DNA of 64,000 nt from Hyphomicrobiales bacterium (GCA_016710435.1 JADJVV010000001.1:2192501-2256500), one strand, 5' to 3'. Positions 1 through 8,295 are shown, numbered from the stretch's first letter. The notes: generated by a model not told the origin, from the sequence alone. Made by a program: numbers and translations.

Positions 1-1056
1 GGCCACGGCGGCGTTGCGGGACTTCACCAGGCCGGCGAGTTTCGCCTCCTCCCACACCCGCTTGATGCCGGCGAGGTCATGCACGAAATCCTGCTTGGTG
101 GTGTCGGAGAAACAGGAGTGTTCATCCTCCTGGTCGCCGGAATCGAGTGCCACGCCCAGCCGCTCCGACATGAATTCGAAACCGGCGAGGATCGCCATGC
201 CATTCACCATGCGGCCCAGCGCCTCGCGCTGGTCCAGCTTTTCGAACACCTCGCGATAGTTGCCCGCAACGGAAGGTGCCCATTGCTGCTCCAGCGACTG
301 AAGGTCTCCCACCAGCTTTTCCGTCACCGCCTTGAGATAGGCGCGGCGGCGGTCGTTGTTGCCCTCACCGGCGATATAATCCGTGGACGGACGGTTGCCC
401 GGACCCGTGGTAGAGAGGTCCTGTCCCCACAGCAGGAACTCGATTGCATGCCAGCCCGTCGTCACATCCGCTTCATCGGATTTCTGGTTGATCGCGGCGA
501 GGCCTGCACCGGTGATCGTCTCTGTTCCGTTATTGATGATTCCCGCCTTCGGGTTGCCTTCAACATAGTCGATATAGGCCTCGTTCATGGGCCAGGAGTT
601 GATGTCGCCCTCGATCGCCTCGATGGGGCCGTCGTAGAAACGATACGCCTCCGTTTCCAGATAAGCGGGCCTTGCCGCAACCCAGGCGGCCCGCGCCGCC
701 GCCAGCGTCTCCGGCAACGGCTTGTCGAGCAGGGCGTCGATGGCAGCGGCCATCTTGTCCGCCCCAGTGGCCGCGTCTGCATAGCTCTGGTGCACCAGCG
801 TGGCGTAGGCCTCGATCTGCGGCTTGGCATCGAAAGCAAAGGCAGTGGGGTCTGTCGAGTCGAGCTTGTAGCTGCTGACGGCCTGGCCCCCGCCTTCGCC
901 GCCCTCGCTGGCTCCTTCGCCGCCTTCTCCATCCGACAGGATGAAGGCCGGGTTGTGTGGCAATATCACCCGTGCAGACGGCGCGGCCTCCAGGATTTGC
1001 GTCGTCCCCACGAGGGCGATGCCCACCGCCGTCCACGTCTTCAATGTTTTCGCCAT
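1..1056 (-). CDS. Imelysin family iron-regulated protein, 3' end cut by window edge
   Basis: The frame runs from an ATG at 1056 without a stop to the window edge, giving at least 352 residues. The family signature GxHxxE is present as GWHAIE near residues 201-206, and the region around DGPIEAIEGDINSWPMNE matches imelysin/IrpA proteins. The N terminus is moderately hydrophobic (AVGIALVGTTQI), followed by an acidic Gly/Glu-rich linker, which suggests export to the periplasm. Imelysin-like proteins are known as iron-regulated envelope proteins of the iron-uptake system; peptidase activity is doubtful for most. It is divergent from a PKHD-type hydroxylase, a family that is often iron-linked. A long open frame on the plus strand over the same bases (79-1080) has no recognisable domain and is treated as a shadow. 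Family assignment is firm; substrate and exact role are not. Confidence 0.9.
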   Translation of the reverse strand, partial: MAKTLKTWTAVGIALVGTTQILEAAPSARVILPHNPAFILSDGEGGEGASEGGEGGGQAVSSYKLDSTDPTAFAFDAKPQIEAYATLVHQSYADAATGADKMAAAIDALLDKPLPETLAAARAAWVAARPAYLETEAYRFYDGPIEAIEGDINSWPMNEAYIDYVEGNPKAGIINNGTETITGAGLAAINQKSDEADVTTGWHAIEFLLWGQDLSTTGPGNRPSTDYIAGEGNNDRRRAYLKAVTEKLVGDLQSLEQQWAPSVAGNYREVFEKLDQREALGRMVNGMAILAGFEFMSERLGVALDSGDQEDEHSCFSDTTKQDFVHDLAGIKRVWEEAKLAGLVKSRNAAVA

Positions 1057-1072
1057 TGTACTTCCCGTCAAT

Positions 1073-1117
1073 CCGACTAATATGGTCGGGATAACATCAT
1101 CCCGCAAAACCGGTCAA
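1073..1117 (-). promoter_or_regulatory. Candidate promoter and operator of the imelysin gene
   Basis: On the minus strand TTGACC (1112-1117) and TTATCC (1089-1094) are separated by exactly 17 bases, a good housekeeping promoter. Directly downstream, over the expected start of transcription, lies an inverted repeat CCGAC/GTCGG with a 7-base AT-rich spacer (1073-1089). A repressor bound there would block initiation. An iron-responsive repressor is an inference from the gene downstream; the site does not match a known iron box that I can name. Confidence 0.4.
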
Positions 1118-1151
1118 ACAGAATCGGCGTGCGCGTGCAGACGAGGTGACG

Positions 1152-1814
1152 ATGATCTTCCAGATTGCAGACGTTCTGACACCGGACGAGGTTGCCGAAG
1201 CGCGCGCCAAGCTCGGAAGTGAGATGGCGGGGTTTGCCTCGGGCAAGGCCACCGCGGGCTGGTATGTGAAGGACCTGAAGCACAACGATCAGGCCAACGG
1301 CCCCGCGGCACTGCAGGTGATCGCCGATGTGAAGCAGGCCCTGCTGGCCAACACCGCCTTCCGCTCCATCGCGAGGCCCAAGGACTTCGTGAAAATGTTG
1401 GCGTCGCGCTATCAGCCAGGCATGGCCTATGGCACCCATGTGGATGACGCGCTCATGGGCGGCAAGCGCACGGATATGTCATTCACGCTCTTCCTCGCTG
1501 ATCCGGCTTCCTATGACGGCGGCGAACTGGTGGTGGAAGGCAATGACGGCGACAACGCCCTCAAGCTCCCTGCCGGCGCGCTGGTGCTTTATCCCACCAC
1601 CAGCCTGCACCGCGTGAACGAGGTGACGCGGGGCGAGCGTCTGGCCATCGTGGGCTGGGTGCGCAGCTTCATCCGCAGCCAGGAACAGCGCGACGTCCTT
1701 CTCGATCTCGACCAGGTGATTGCGGGCCTCGCTGGCACCGCCGCCGACCGCGCCACCACGGACCGGATCTTCAAGGTCCGCAATGTTCTCACGCGCATGT
1801 GGGCGGAAGACTGA
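1152..1814 (+). CDS. PKHD-type Fe(II)/2-oxoglutarate-dependent hydroxylase (PiuC/YbiX family)
   Basis: The 220-residue protein has the length and layout of PKHD-type hydroxylases. The metal-binding HxD is in YGTHVDDALM and the distal His with the 2-oxoglutarate Arg is in LHRVNEVTRGERLAIVGWV. The enzyme is expected to be a cytoplasmic iron and 2-oxoglutarate dependent dioxygenase with an unknown substrate. PiuC members commonly sit beside iron-uptake genes, which agrees with the divergent imelysin gene. I chose ATG 1152 because GAGG lies 6 bases upstream; a GTG two codons earlier (1146) has a poorer ribosome binding site. Confidence 0.88.
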   Translation: MIFQIADVLTPDEVAEARAKLGSEMAGFASGKATAGWYVKDLKHNDQANGPAALQVIADVKQALLANTAFRSIARPKDFVKMLASRYQPGMAYGTHVDDALMGGKRTDMSFTLFLADPASYDGGELVVEGNDGDNALKLPAGALVLYPTTSLHRVNEVTRGERLAIVGWVRSFIRSQEQRDVLLDLDQVIAGLAGTAADRATTDRIFKVRNVLTRMWAED

Positions 1815-1898
1815 TTCTCTTTCCCCGCCGCCGCTTTCTCGTCTAACTTGCTCCATAACCCGGCTGTAAACGCCGGGACATACGAAGGGGTGGATGCG

Positions 1899-2912
1899 AT
1901 GGCACAGGACTCTCCGCAACTGGAACAGCCGATGGTGCATCTTGTGCACATGGCTGTTTTCACCCTCGTGGTGGCGGTGCTCGCGGCGGTTCTCTACTCC
2001 GGAATCAAGGGGGCCTTCATGGCAAACCCCTTTCTCAACGGCTTGATCGTCGCCACGCTGATGCTCGGCATGGTCTACGCCTACCGCATGGTCTGGCGCC
2101 TCATGCCCGAAGTGAATTGGGTCAACAATTTCCGTTTGGGCGAATCGTCCGATCAGCCGCTTCCCGTGCTGCTCGGCCCCATGGCCACCATGCTGGGCGA
2201 TGCCGACCGCCGCACCATTCTCTCGCCATCGAGCATGCGTTCGCTGCTCGACTCGCTGGCCTCGCGCCTCGATGAAGCGCGTGACCTCATGCGCTATCTC
2301 GTGGGCCTGCTGATCTTCCTCGGCCTTCTCGGCACATTCTGGGGACTTCTCGAAACCGTATCCTCGGTGGGTGATGCCATTCGCGGGCTGGATGTCTCCA
2401 CGGCGCAATCAAGCTCGGTGTTCGAGGAGTTGAAGAACGGCCTGCAACGCCCGCTTGCCGGCATGGGCCTTTCGTTCTCGTCATCCCTCTTCGGCCTGTC
2501 CGGCTCGCTGATCCTTGGCTTCATGGACCTCAAGGCTTCGCAGGCGCAGAATCGCTTCTACCAAGATCTTGAAGACTGGCTCTCCACCATCACCGACCTG
2601 CAGGCCGGGCAGGGTGATGGAAACTCCTCGGGTGCCGTTCCCGCCTTCATGCGGATCGACATGCAGGGCCTGCAACGGTCGATCGAACGCCTCGCCCAGA
2701 ATGTCGGCGAAGGAGGTGGCGCAACGCCTGCCATAGGCGGCAATGGCAGTACGGAAACCATCGAACAACTGGCCGATGCGGTCGCAAGCCTCGTGGCCCA
2801 GATGCGCGACGAGCAGAAGATGGTGCGCAACTGGATTCAGACCCAGCAGGTGCAGCAAAGCGAAATCCAGCGTCTCCTCATCCGCCAGAGTGGCGGACGC
2901 AGCAGGGAATAG
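1899..2912 (+). CDS. MotA/TolQ/ExbB-type proton channel protein, non-flagellar
   Basis: A 337-residue membrane protein with four hydrophobic segments: two near the N terminus (around VFTLVVAVLAAVLYSG and LIVATLMLGMVYAY) and a second pair (around YLVGLLIFLGLLGTFWGLLE and the LSFSSSLFGLSGSLILGF region). The last two carry the small-residue pattern of MotA/ExbB channels. It is followed after 6 bases by a gene for an inner-membrane-anchored OmpA-like protein, reproducing a stator pair. No flagellar genes are nearby, so a role in envelope energisation or integrity is more likely than motility (inference). The start at 1899 has AAGGGG eight bases upstream; a GTG at 1890 is possible. Confidence 0.75.
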   Translation: MAQDSPQLEQPMVHLVHMAVFTLVVAVLAAVLYSGIKGAFMANPFLNGLIVATLMLGMVYAYRMVWRLMPEVNWVNNFRLGESSDQPLPVLLGPMATMLGDADRRTILSPSSMRSLLDSLASRLDEARDLMRYLVGLLIFLGLLGTFWGLLETVSSVGDAIRGLDVSTAQSSSVFEELKNGLQRPLAGMGLSFSSSLFGLSGSLILGFMDLKASQAQNRFYQDLEDWLSTITDLQAGQGDGNSSGAVPAFMRIDMQGLQRSIERLAQNVGEGGGATPAIGGNGSTETIEQLADAVASLVAQMRDEQKMVRNWIQTQQVQQSEIQRLLIRQSGGRSRE

Positions 2913-2918
2913 CCGTCC

Positions 2919-3947
2919 ATGCCGGCCCTTTCCCGCCGCAGACGCCAGGAAGATGCGCCCTATTGGCCGGGCTTCGTCGATGCCATGGCCCAGCTTCTGC
3001 TGGTCATCACTTTCCTCCTGTCGGTGTTCATGATTGCGCAGTTCCTGCTGGCGCGGGAAATCACCGGGCAGGACTCGGCCTTGGGGCAGTTGCGCTCGCA
3101 GATCGCGGAACTGACGGAACTGCTCAATCTCGAAAAAGGCGCCAAGGCCGAAGTGGAGGCGCAGCTTCTCACGCTCACCGATGACCTGAACAAGGAAAAA
3201 TCCAAGACCGCAGGCCTGCTGGCGGATCTGCAGGCGGAGAACGAGAAGGGCCAATCCGCGGGGTCCATCGTCTCGACCTTGCAGACCTCCCTCGATAGCG
3301 AAAAGAAGATTTCATCGGATGCACTGGCAAAGGTCGAACTGCTCAACCAGCAGATCGCCGCCATGCGCCGTCAGCTTTCGCAGATCAATGCGCTTTTGGA
3401 TGCCGCCGAAGAACGCAACAAGGCCTCGGAGGCGCAGGTGGCGGACCTCGGCAAGCGCCTCAACACGGCACTGGCCCAAAAGGTGCAGGAACTTTCCAAA
3501 TACCGTTCGGAGTTCTTTGGCCGCCTGCGCCAGATCCTCTCCCAGCGCTCCGACATTCTCGTGGTGGGCGACCGCTTCGTTTTCCAGGCCGAAGTGCTCT
3601 TCCCCAAGGGCAGCGCCGACCTGAACGAGGCGGGCAAGGTGGAGATGCTGAAGCTCGCCGACGCCCTCCGCCAGCTTGAGCGCGAAATCCCGGAAGACAT
3701 TGCCTGGGTCCTGCGCGTCGATGGTCACACCGACATCGATCCCATCCAGTCGCCGCTGTTCAATTCCAACTGGGAACTGTCGTCTGCCCGCGCCATCACG
3801 GTGGTCAAGTTCCTCATTGCCCAGGGCGTGCAGCCGCGTCACCTCGTGGCCGCGGGCTTCGGCGAATATCAGCCGATTGTCGAAGGCGACAGCGAAGACG
3901 CAAAATCGGAAAACCGCCGCATCGAACTCAAGCTGACGGACCGCTGA
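2919..3947 (+). CDS. OmpA/MotB-like peptidoglycan-binding protein with coiled coil
   Basis: The 342-residue protein has one N-terminal membrane segment (about residues 20-45, FVDAMAQLLLVITFLLSVFM), a long charged coiled coil (about 55-190) rich in Leu/Glu/Lys heptads, and a C-terminal OmpA domain. The peptidoglycan-binding signature is visible as VDGHTDIDP, then NWELSSARA and GFGEYQP. Many alphaproteobacteria carry this MotA-like/OmpA-like pair apart from flagellar loci. The pair probably spans the inner membrane with the OmpA domain on the cell wall. Its 3' end overlaps the convergent ABC exporter gene by 20 bases, so the two transcripts meet tail to tail. Confidence 0.85.
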   Translation: MPALSRRRRQEDAPYWPGFVDAMAQLLLVITFLLSVFMIAQFLLAREITGQDSALGQLRSQIAELTELLNLEKGAKAEVEAQLLTLTDDLNKEKSKTAGLLADLQAENEKGQSAGSIVSTLQTSLDSEKKISSDALAKVELLNQQIAAMRRQLSQINALLDAAEERNKASEAQVADLGKRLNTALAQKVQELSKYRSEFFGRLRQILSQRSDILVVGDRFVFQAEVLFPKGSADLNEAGKVEMLKLADALRQLEREIPEDIAWVLRVDGHTDIDPIQSPLFNSNWELSSARAITVVKFLIAQGVQPRHLVAAGFGEYQPIVEGDSEDAKSENRRIELKLTDR

Positions 3948-5718
3948 ACTGCAGCTTGGCGAGGCGGGCGTAGAGCTCGTTCTTCTTGACGAGTTCGGCA
4001 TGCGTGCCCTGCGCCACCAGCTTGCCCTTGTCGAGCACGAGGATGCGGTCGGCGTTCCGCACGGTGGCGAGCCGGTGGGCGATGACGAGCGTCGTGCGGT
4101 TCTGCGTGACCGTCTCAAGCGCCTGCTGGATCATCTGTTCGCTTTCAGCATCGAGCGCGCTTGTTGCTTCATCCAGCAGCAGAATTGGCGCGTTGCGGAG
4201 GATGGCCCGGGCGATGGCGATGCGCTGCCGCTGCCCGCCCGACAATGTGACGCCACGTTCACCCAGCGGCGTCTCATAGCCCTGAGGCAGCGCCTTGATG
4301 AACCCGTCGGCGCGCGCTGCTTTTGCCGCCGATTCCACGTCCGCCATGGTGGCGCCGGGGCGGCCGAAGCGGATGTTCTCGTTCACGGAGCCGGAGAAAA
4401 TCACGGGGTCCTGCGGCACGGTGGCGATGACGCTGCGGAGCGAGGTGAGGTCGGCGCCTGTGAGGGGAACGTCATCAATGGAAACAACGCCCGCTTGCGG
4501 ATCGTAGAAGCGCTGCAGCAGCGAGAAGATCGTGGTCTTGCCCGCGCCCGAAGGTCCGACAATCGCCACCACTTCGCCAGGCCGCGCCACAAAACTGAGC
4601 TTCTTCAACACGTCGATGCCAGGCCGTGTGGGATATTGGAACGACACACCCTTGAAGGTGATGAGCCCCTGTGCCGGCGAGGGGATGGGCGTGGCACTGG
4701 CGGGGGAAACGATGGCCGGCTTTTCATCCAGCAATTCCGAAATGCGTTCTGCAGCACCCGCCGCCAGCTGCACTTCGCCATACACTTCCGACAACTGCCC
4801 GAGCGAACTCGCGGCAAACACGGCATAGAGAACAAATTGGCTCAGCGTTCCGCCGGAGAGCTTCCCGGCCATGACGTCGCGCGCGCCGAACCACAACAGA
4901 CCAACAATGGCGCCGAGGGAAACAAGAATGATGAGAAAGGTGAGCACACCGCGCGCGAGCGTGCGTTGGGCTGCGGCATCGAAGGCCGTGCGCGTGGCAC
5001 CGGCAAAGGCAGACATGGTGGCCGCTTCCTGCGTATTGGATTGCACGGTGCTGATGGCCGAGAGCCGCTCCTGCGCGAAGGCGGCACTGTCGGCAAGGGT
5101 ATCCTGCGCCAGCCGAGAGAGCGAACGCACGCGCCGGCCATAGAGCACCAGCGGCAGCACGATCAGTGGAATGGCAAGTGCGGCAAGGCCGGAGAGCTTG
5201 GGGCTGGTGTAGACCATCATCACCAGCGCACCGATCAGCATCACCACGTTGCGCAGTGCAATCGATGCCGTTGATGAGAAGGCACTCTTGATCTGCGTCG
5301 TATCCGCCGTGAGCCGTGAGATCACTTCGCCTGTCTTCTGGCTTTCGTAATAGGAGGGCGTGAGCAGCGTGAGGTGCCGGAACAACGCATCGCGCACATC
5401 GGCAACCACCCGTTCACCGATCCACGTCACGAAATAGAATCGCACCGCCGAACCCACGGCGAGGAGCGCCACCACCGCCAGCATCACGCCAAAATACTGG
5501 TCCACCAGTCCGGCATTCTCGCCGGTGAAGCCGTGGTCGAAAACCCGCCGCACCGCGACCGGGATCACCAGGGTCGCAACCGACGCCACCAGCAGGGCAA
5601 TGAACGCCATCACCACCTGCGGCTTGTAGCTGGAAAGGAAGGGAAGGAGTCGCCGCAGGGGCCGCAAATCCTTGGATTTGCCGCGTCTTTTGGCTTCCTG
5701 TTCGTATACGTTGCTCAT
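3928..5718 (-). CDS. ABC exporter, fused membrane and ATPase domains (MsbA/LmrA type)
   Basis: A 596-residue half-transporter. The N-terminal two thirds contain six hydrophobic segments, starting after the basic stretch KRRGKSKDLRPLRRL. The C-terminal ATPase has Walker A GPSGAGKTT (about residue 388), signature LSGGQRQR (about 491), Walker B ILLLDEATSALD (about 510) and the switch His in IAHRLATV. It should work as a homodimer that exports lipids or hydrophobic compounds from the inner membrane; substrate cannot be read from sequence. It is divergent from rpmE and convergent with the OmpA-like gene. Confidence 0.93.
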   Translation of the reverse strand: MSNVYEQEAKRRGKSKDLRPLRRLLPFLSSYKPQVVMAFIALLVASVATLVIPVAVRRVFDHGFTGENAGLVDQYFGVMLAVVALLAVGSAVRFYFVTWIGERVVADVRDALFRHLTLLTPSYYESQKTGEVISRLTADTTQIKSAFSSTASIALRNVVMLIGALVMMVYTSPKLSGLAALAIPLIVLPLVLYGRRVRSLSRLAQDTLADSAAFAQERLSAISTVQSNTQEAATMSAFAGATRTAFDAAAQRTLARGVLTFLIILVSLGAIVGLLWFGARDVMAGKLSGGTLSQFVLYAVFAASSLGQLSEVYGEVQLAAGAAERISELLDEKPAIVSPASATPIPSPAQGLITFKGVSFQYPTRPGIDVLKKLSFVARPGEVVAIVGPSGAGKTTIFSLLQRFYDPQAGVVSIDDVPLTGADLTSLRSVIATVPQDPVIFSGSVNENIRFGRPGATMADVESAAKAARADGFIKALPQGYETPLGERGVTLSGGQRQRIAIARAILRNAPILLLDEATSALDAESEQMIQQALETVTQNRTTLVIAHRLATVRNADRILVLDKGKLVAQGTHAELVKKNELYARLAKLQFSGPSA

Positions 5719-5742
5719 CTGAGACCCTGGAATCTGGAGGGC

Positions 5743-5773
5743 CTTGCAGGCGCCCGCGCCCTCCTATATAGGA
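5743..5773 (+). promoter_or_regulatory. Candidate rpmE promoter with 12-bp palindrome
   Basis: CTTGCA (5743-5748) lies upstream of a perfect 12-base palindrome TCCTATATAGGA (5762-5773) that contains the likely -10 (CTATAT or the overlapping ATATAG). The sequence after it, ggaccgcca, recurs after the trcR -10. Spacing is 15 or 17 bases depending on which hexamer is used, so the exact -10 is uncertain. Confidence 0.45.
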
Positions 5774-5849
5774 CCGCCACATTCCTTGTCACCCGGCGGT
5801 GTTTGTCCAGTCTTGGCGAAACGCCGCATTGCTTTGAAGAGATTGCACC

Positions 5850-6071
5850 ATGAAGTCCGGCATCCATCCCGATTACCACCCGATCACCGTTGTGATGACG
5901 GACGGCACCAAGTTCGTGACCCGTTCCACTTACGGCAAGGCGGGCGATACGCTCAGCCTCGACATCGATCCGAAGTCGCACCCCGCATGGACCGGCGGTC
6001 AGCAGGGCCTCGTGGACCGTGGCGGCCGTGTGTCGCGCTTCAATCAGAAGTTCGGCTTCCTCAAGAAGTAA
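5850..6071 (+). CDS. rpmE: 50S ribosomal protein L31
   Basis: The 73-residue product begins MKSGIHPDYHPI and contains the L31 core HPAWTGG followed by GGRVSRFNQKFGF. It contains no cysteine, so it is the zinc-independent form, which is usual in Rhizobiales. It binds the large subunit near the central protuberance. It is monocistronic: promoter at about 5743-5773 and an intrinsic terminator directly downstream (6095-6124). Confidence 0.98.
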   Translation: MKSGIHPDYHPITVVMTDGTKFVTRSTYGKAGDTLSLDIDPKSHPAWTGGQQGLVDRGGRVSRFNQKFGFLKK

Positions 6072-6094
6072 TTTTCCGGCTCGCGCTGGCGAAC

Positions 6095-6124
6095 AAACCC
6101 GGTCCCGCAAGGGCCGGGTTTTTT
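6095..6124 (+). terminator. Intrinsic terminator of rpmE
   Basis: An 11-pair stem (AAACCCGG, one bulged T, CCC against GGGCCGGGTTT) closes a GCAA tetraloop at 6107-6110 and is followed by a run of six T. It lies between the convergent rpmE and TPR genes and is oriented for rpmE. Confidence 0.93.
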
Positions 6125-6130
6125 CTCGTG

Positions 6131-7429
6131 TCAGGGCTTGCTGAGTTGTTCGATGTAGCCCTGCACCGTCGCCTTGTCGGTCGCATCCGGCGAGAGCGCC
6201 AGATAGGACTCGAAGGCCTGCCGGGCCGTCGCACGCTGGCCCGCCTGGTCGGCCGCAACGCCGATGCTGTACTGGATGCCCGCGTTGCCAGGGCTGAGGC
6301 GCGCGGCGTTCTCGTAACTCGCCAGCGACTCCGCCGCCTTGCCGAGTTTCAACTGCGATGACGCCAATCCGACGTAGCTGTCGGGGTCATCCGGATTGAG
6401 CGCAATGGCCCGCTCAAAGGCCGAAACGGCCTCCGCATCCTTGCCTTCGTCCGAAAGCACGGCCCCGAGATTGTGATGCTGCATCGCCTCACCGGGATTG
6501 AGTTCGATCGCCTTGCGATATTTCTCCACCGCACCGGCCTTGTCGCCAAGCGCACTCAGCGCCGCGCCCCAGTTGGTATAGGCCATGGCGATGCCGGGAT
6601 CTTCTTCCGCCATCTGCTGGAAATAGTTGATGGCCTGTTTCAGGTCTTCGGGCTTTTTCCCCGGGCGTTCGAAGAGTTCAACACCGATCAGGTTCAACGC
6701 CGCGAGTTTCTCCGGATCATCAGCGCGCACAAGCCGCGCCGCAATGTCCAGCGCCTCCTGCTTCCGTTCAGGCCCGCTGTGGTACAGGTAGAGAGACAGC
6801 GCCATCGGCGCCTTTTCGTCCATGTAGCGCTCTGCTGCCGTCTGCAGGATGGCATCAGGCGTCGGGCCCTTGACGGTGGCCAGCGGCCGGGGCGCGCCCG
6901 TGCCTTCCAGCTTGCGCAGCCGCATTTCGAGATTGCTGGTAATGCAGGGCTCGGTGGGGCAGACGAAATCGCCGATAAGCCTGTTCTGCGGCAGTCCCAG
7001 TGCCTGCCGCAACAGCCGCAGGATCGATCCGAACGACAGGCCTTCCACGGGAACCGAGATGTCCTGTTCGTCGAAGTTTGTCTTGATGGTCAGCAATCCG
7101 CCATCGGATTTTGCGGCCTCCGCAATGCGCCGGATGTTGTCCGAGAGGATCAGCGCCGCGCCGTCCTCGGTATAGCCCAGTTCCTTGATGTTCTTGGGCA
7201 TGCCGATGGCGTCGATCATAAGGTCATCGGAGCGCAGCACTCTTGCAGCGGCAAACACCAGCAATCCCACGAGACCGAGGAAGGCGATGTTGAGGATGAT
7301 CTTGCGCACCTCATCGAGATGATGTCCGACCGAATGCCGTGGTGTGGCATGCGGCTTGGCAGCGGTACGAGGCGCAAGCGGCAGGGGGGCGCGGCTTTGC
7401 GCGGCAGGGAACTTCAGTCCGTCAGCCAT
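6131..7429 (-). CDS. Membrane-anchored tetratricopeptide repeat protein
   Basis: A 432-residue protein. A Pro/Ala-rich basic N terminus is followed by one membrane segment (about residues 44-64, IILNIAFLGLVGLLVFAAARV), a middle region without a known fold, and at least four TPR units in the C-terminal half (visible as AYTNWGAALSALGDKAGAVEKYRKAIELNP-type repeats spaced 34 residues apart). TPR arrays are protein-binding scaffolds. The arrangement places the repeats in the periplasm if the N terminus is cytoplasmic. Its partner is unknown. It follows rcdA on the same strand after 20 bases, so the two may be cotranscribed. Confidence 0.82.
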   Translation of the reverse strand: MADGLKFPAAQSRAPLPLAPRTAAKPHATPRHSVGHHLDEVRKIILNIAFLGLVGLLVFAAARVLRSDDLMIDAIGMPKNIKELGYTEDGAALILSDNIRRIAEAAKSDGGLLTIKTNFDEQDISVPVEGLSFGSILRLLRQALGLPQNRLIGDFVCPTEPCITSNLEMRLRKLEGTGAPRPLATVKGPTPDAILQTAAERYMDEKAPMALSLYLYHSGPERKQEALDIAARLVRADDPEKLAALNLIGVELFERPGKKPEDLKQAINYFQQMAEEDPGIAMAYTNWGAALSALGDKAGAVEKYRKAIELNPGEAMQHHNLGAVLSDEGKDAEAVSAFERAIALNPDDPDSYVGLASSQLKLGKAAESLASYENAARLSPGNAGIQYSIGVAADQAGQRATARQAFESYLALSPDATDKATVQGYIEQLSKP

Positions 7430-7449
7430 GGCCGCCTGTCATGATGGTA

Positions 7450-7974
7450 TCAGCGCGTACCGAAGGCGCGGGCCAACTGGTCCAGTTGCGAGGCGACGGG
7501 GTTTGCCTTGCCGGCGCCTGGCATCGTCTGGCGCGAGATCATCAGGTCGAGCGTCTTGATGCGGTCGAGAAGCCGCAGCGAACGGTCCACGAGTTCGCCC
7601 AAACCTTCCGGCAATTGCTCCGCACCCGGAATATCGGCACCGCGCCCGATGTCTGTGAGGCTGATGCGGTTCTTTTCCTTGCGGGCTTCATCGCTGCCCA
7701 GTTCGCCGGCGGCGATGGCGCGTTGCAGCAGCAGCCAGGAAGCGAGTTGCATCAGCCGCGTGGTGAGGCGCATGCTCTCGGTGGCGTAGGCAATGGCGCC
7801 GGAACGGTCGAGCAGTTTGCTGTCGGCGCGGCCTGGGCCGTCGAGATAGTTGGCCGTTTCTTCGACCAACCCCATGCCTTCCTTGAAGACTTTGTCGAAC
7901 TGGTCCGAGCCTGTGAATTTCGTGAGAAAATCAACGGCACCCCTGCCAATTCCTGAACCCGCCACATTCCCCAT
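7450..7974 (-). CDS. rcdA: Regulator of CtrA degradation RcdA (DUF1465)
   Basis: The 174-residue protein contains the core of the DUF1465 family: FTGSDQFDKVFKEGMGLVEE, then AIAYATESMRLTTRLMQLAS and WLLLQRAI. In Caulobacter, RcdA is an adaptor that joins CpdR and PopA to deliver CtrA to the ClpXP protease at the swarmer-to-stalked transition. The C terminus is a low-complexity Gly/Pro/Ala tail, like the flexible tail of RcdA. Start: ATG 7974 has AAGAGG at good distance; an upstream in-frame GTG (7995) lacks one. A small-RNA candidate and DUF1192 lie just upstream. Confidence 0.85.
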   Translation of the reverse strand: MGNVAGSGIGRGAVDFLTKFTGSDQFDKVFKEGMGLVEETANYLDGPGRADSKLLDRSGAIAYATESMRLTTRLMQLASWLLLQRAIAAGELGSDEARKEKNRISLTDIGRGADIPGAEQLPEGLGELVDRSLRLLDRIKTLDLMISRQTMPGAGKANPVASQLDQLARAFGTR

Positions 7975-8113
7975 GGTGAACAACCTCTTACTCACTTGTT
8001 TCGTGTTTTAGCATTCCGCTTCGCATTGTCCATCCGTCCGGGATGAACCATTCTGGGGCGGCCTGCCTGTGTCGAAGAACAGGGGAGCAAGTCCGGGGCC
8101 ATGACGTCCAAAT

Positions 8114-8215
8114 AAAAAAAAGCCGCGGAAACCGCGGCTTGAGTTCTAACAGGGAGGCGTCAAACAGAGTGGACAGAACCACTCAGAGAATCCGGATCGC
8201 TCCGGATTGACTGTT
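8114..8215 (-). ncRNA. Candidate trans-acting small RNA with unpaired CCUCCC motif
   Basis: On the minus strand this 102-base stretch has three consecutive perfect hairpins: 8 pairs with a 4-base loop (8189-8208), 6 pairs with a 6-base loop (8167-8184), and a 9-pair stem with a 3-base loop (8120-8140) followed by eight U (8114-8121), a classical intrinsic terminator. The stretch between the second and third hairpins (about 8141-8166) is unpaired and carries CCTCCC (8152-8157), the complement of a ribosome binding site. A promoter stands at the right distance (8223-8250). No coding frame is evident. Layout resembles the anti-Shine-Dalgarno small RNAs of Rhizobiales (for example the mmgR/alpha-r8 type), but family membership is not established. 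Confidence 0.75.
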
Positions 8216-8222
8216 AAGGTAA

Positions 8223-8250
8223 ATGATAAAACTTGCTGAATGGTTAACAA
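8223..8250 (-). promoter_or_regulatory. Promoter of the small RNA
   Basis: Minus-strand TTGTTA (8245-8250), a 16-base spacer and TATCAT (8223-8228). The predicted start is near 8215, seven to eight bases downstream of the -10 and just before the first hairpin. The gene upstream (DUF1192) ends at 8296, so this is an independent promoter in the gap. Confidence 0.7.
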
Positions 8251-8295
8251 AACCAGTGATTGCAGCCTGCCATGCACCTTTTTCGGCCGCTGTGT

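Noticed and set aside
79..1080. Long plus-strand frame opposite the imelysin gene
   Set aside because: The minus strand encodes a recognisable imelysin domain over the same bases; the plus frame has no domain, no binding site and an Arg/His-rich shadow composition.
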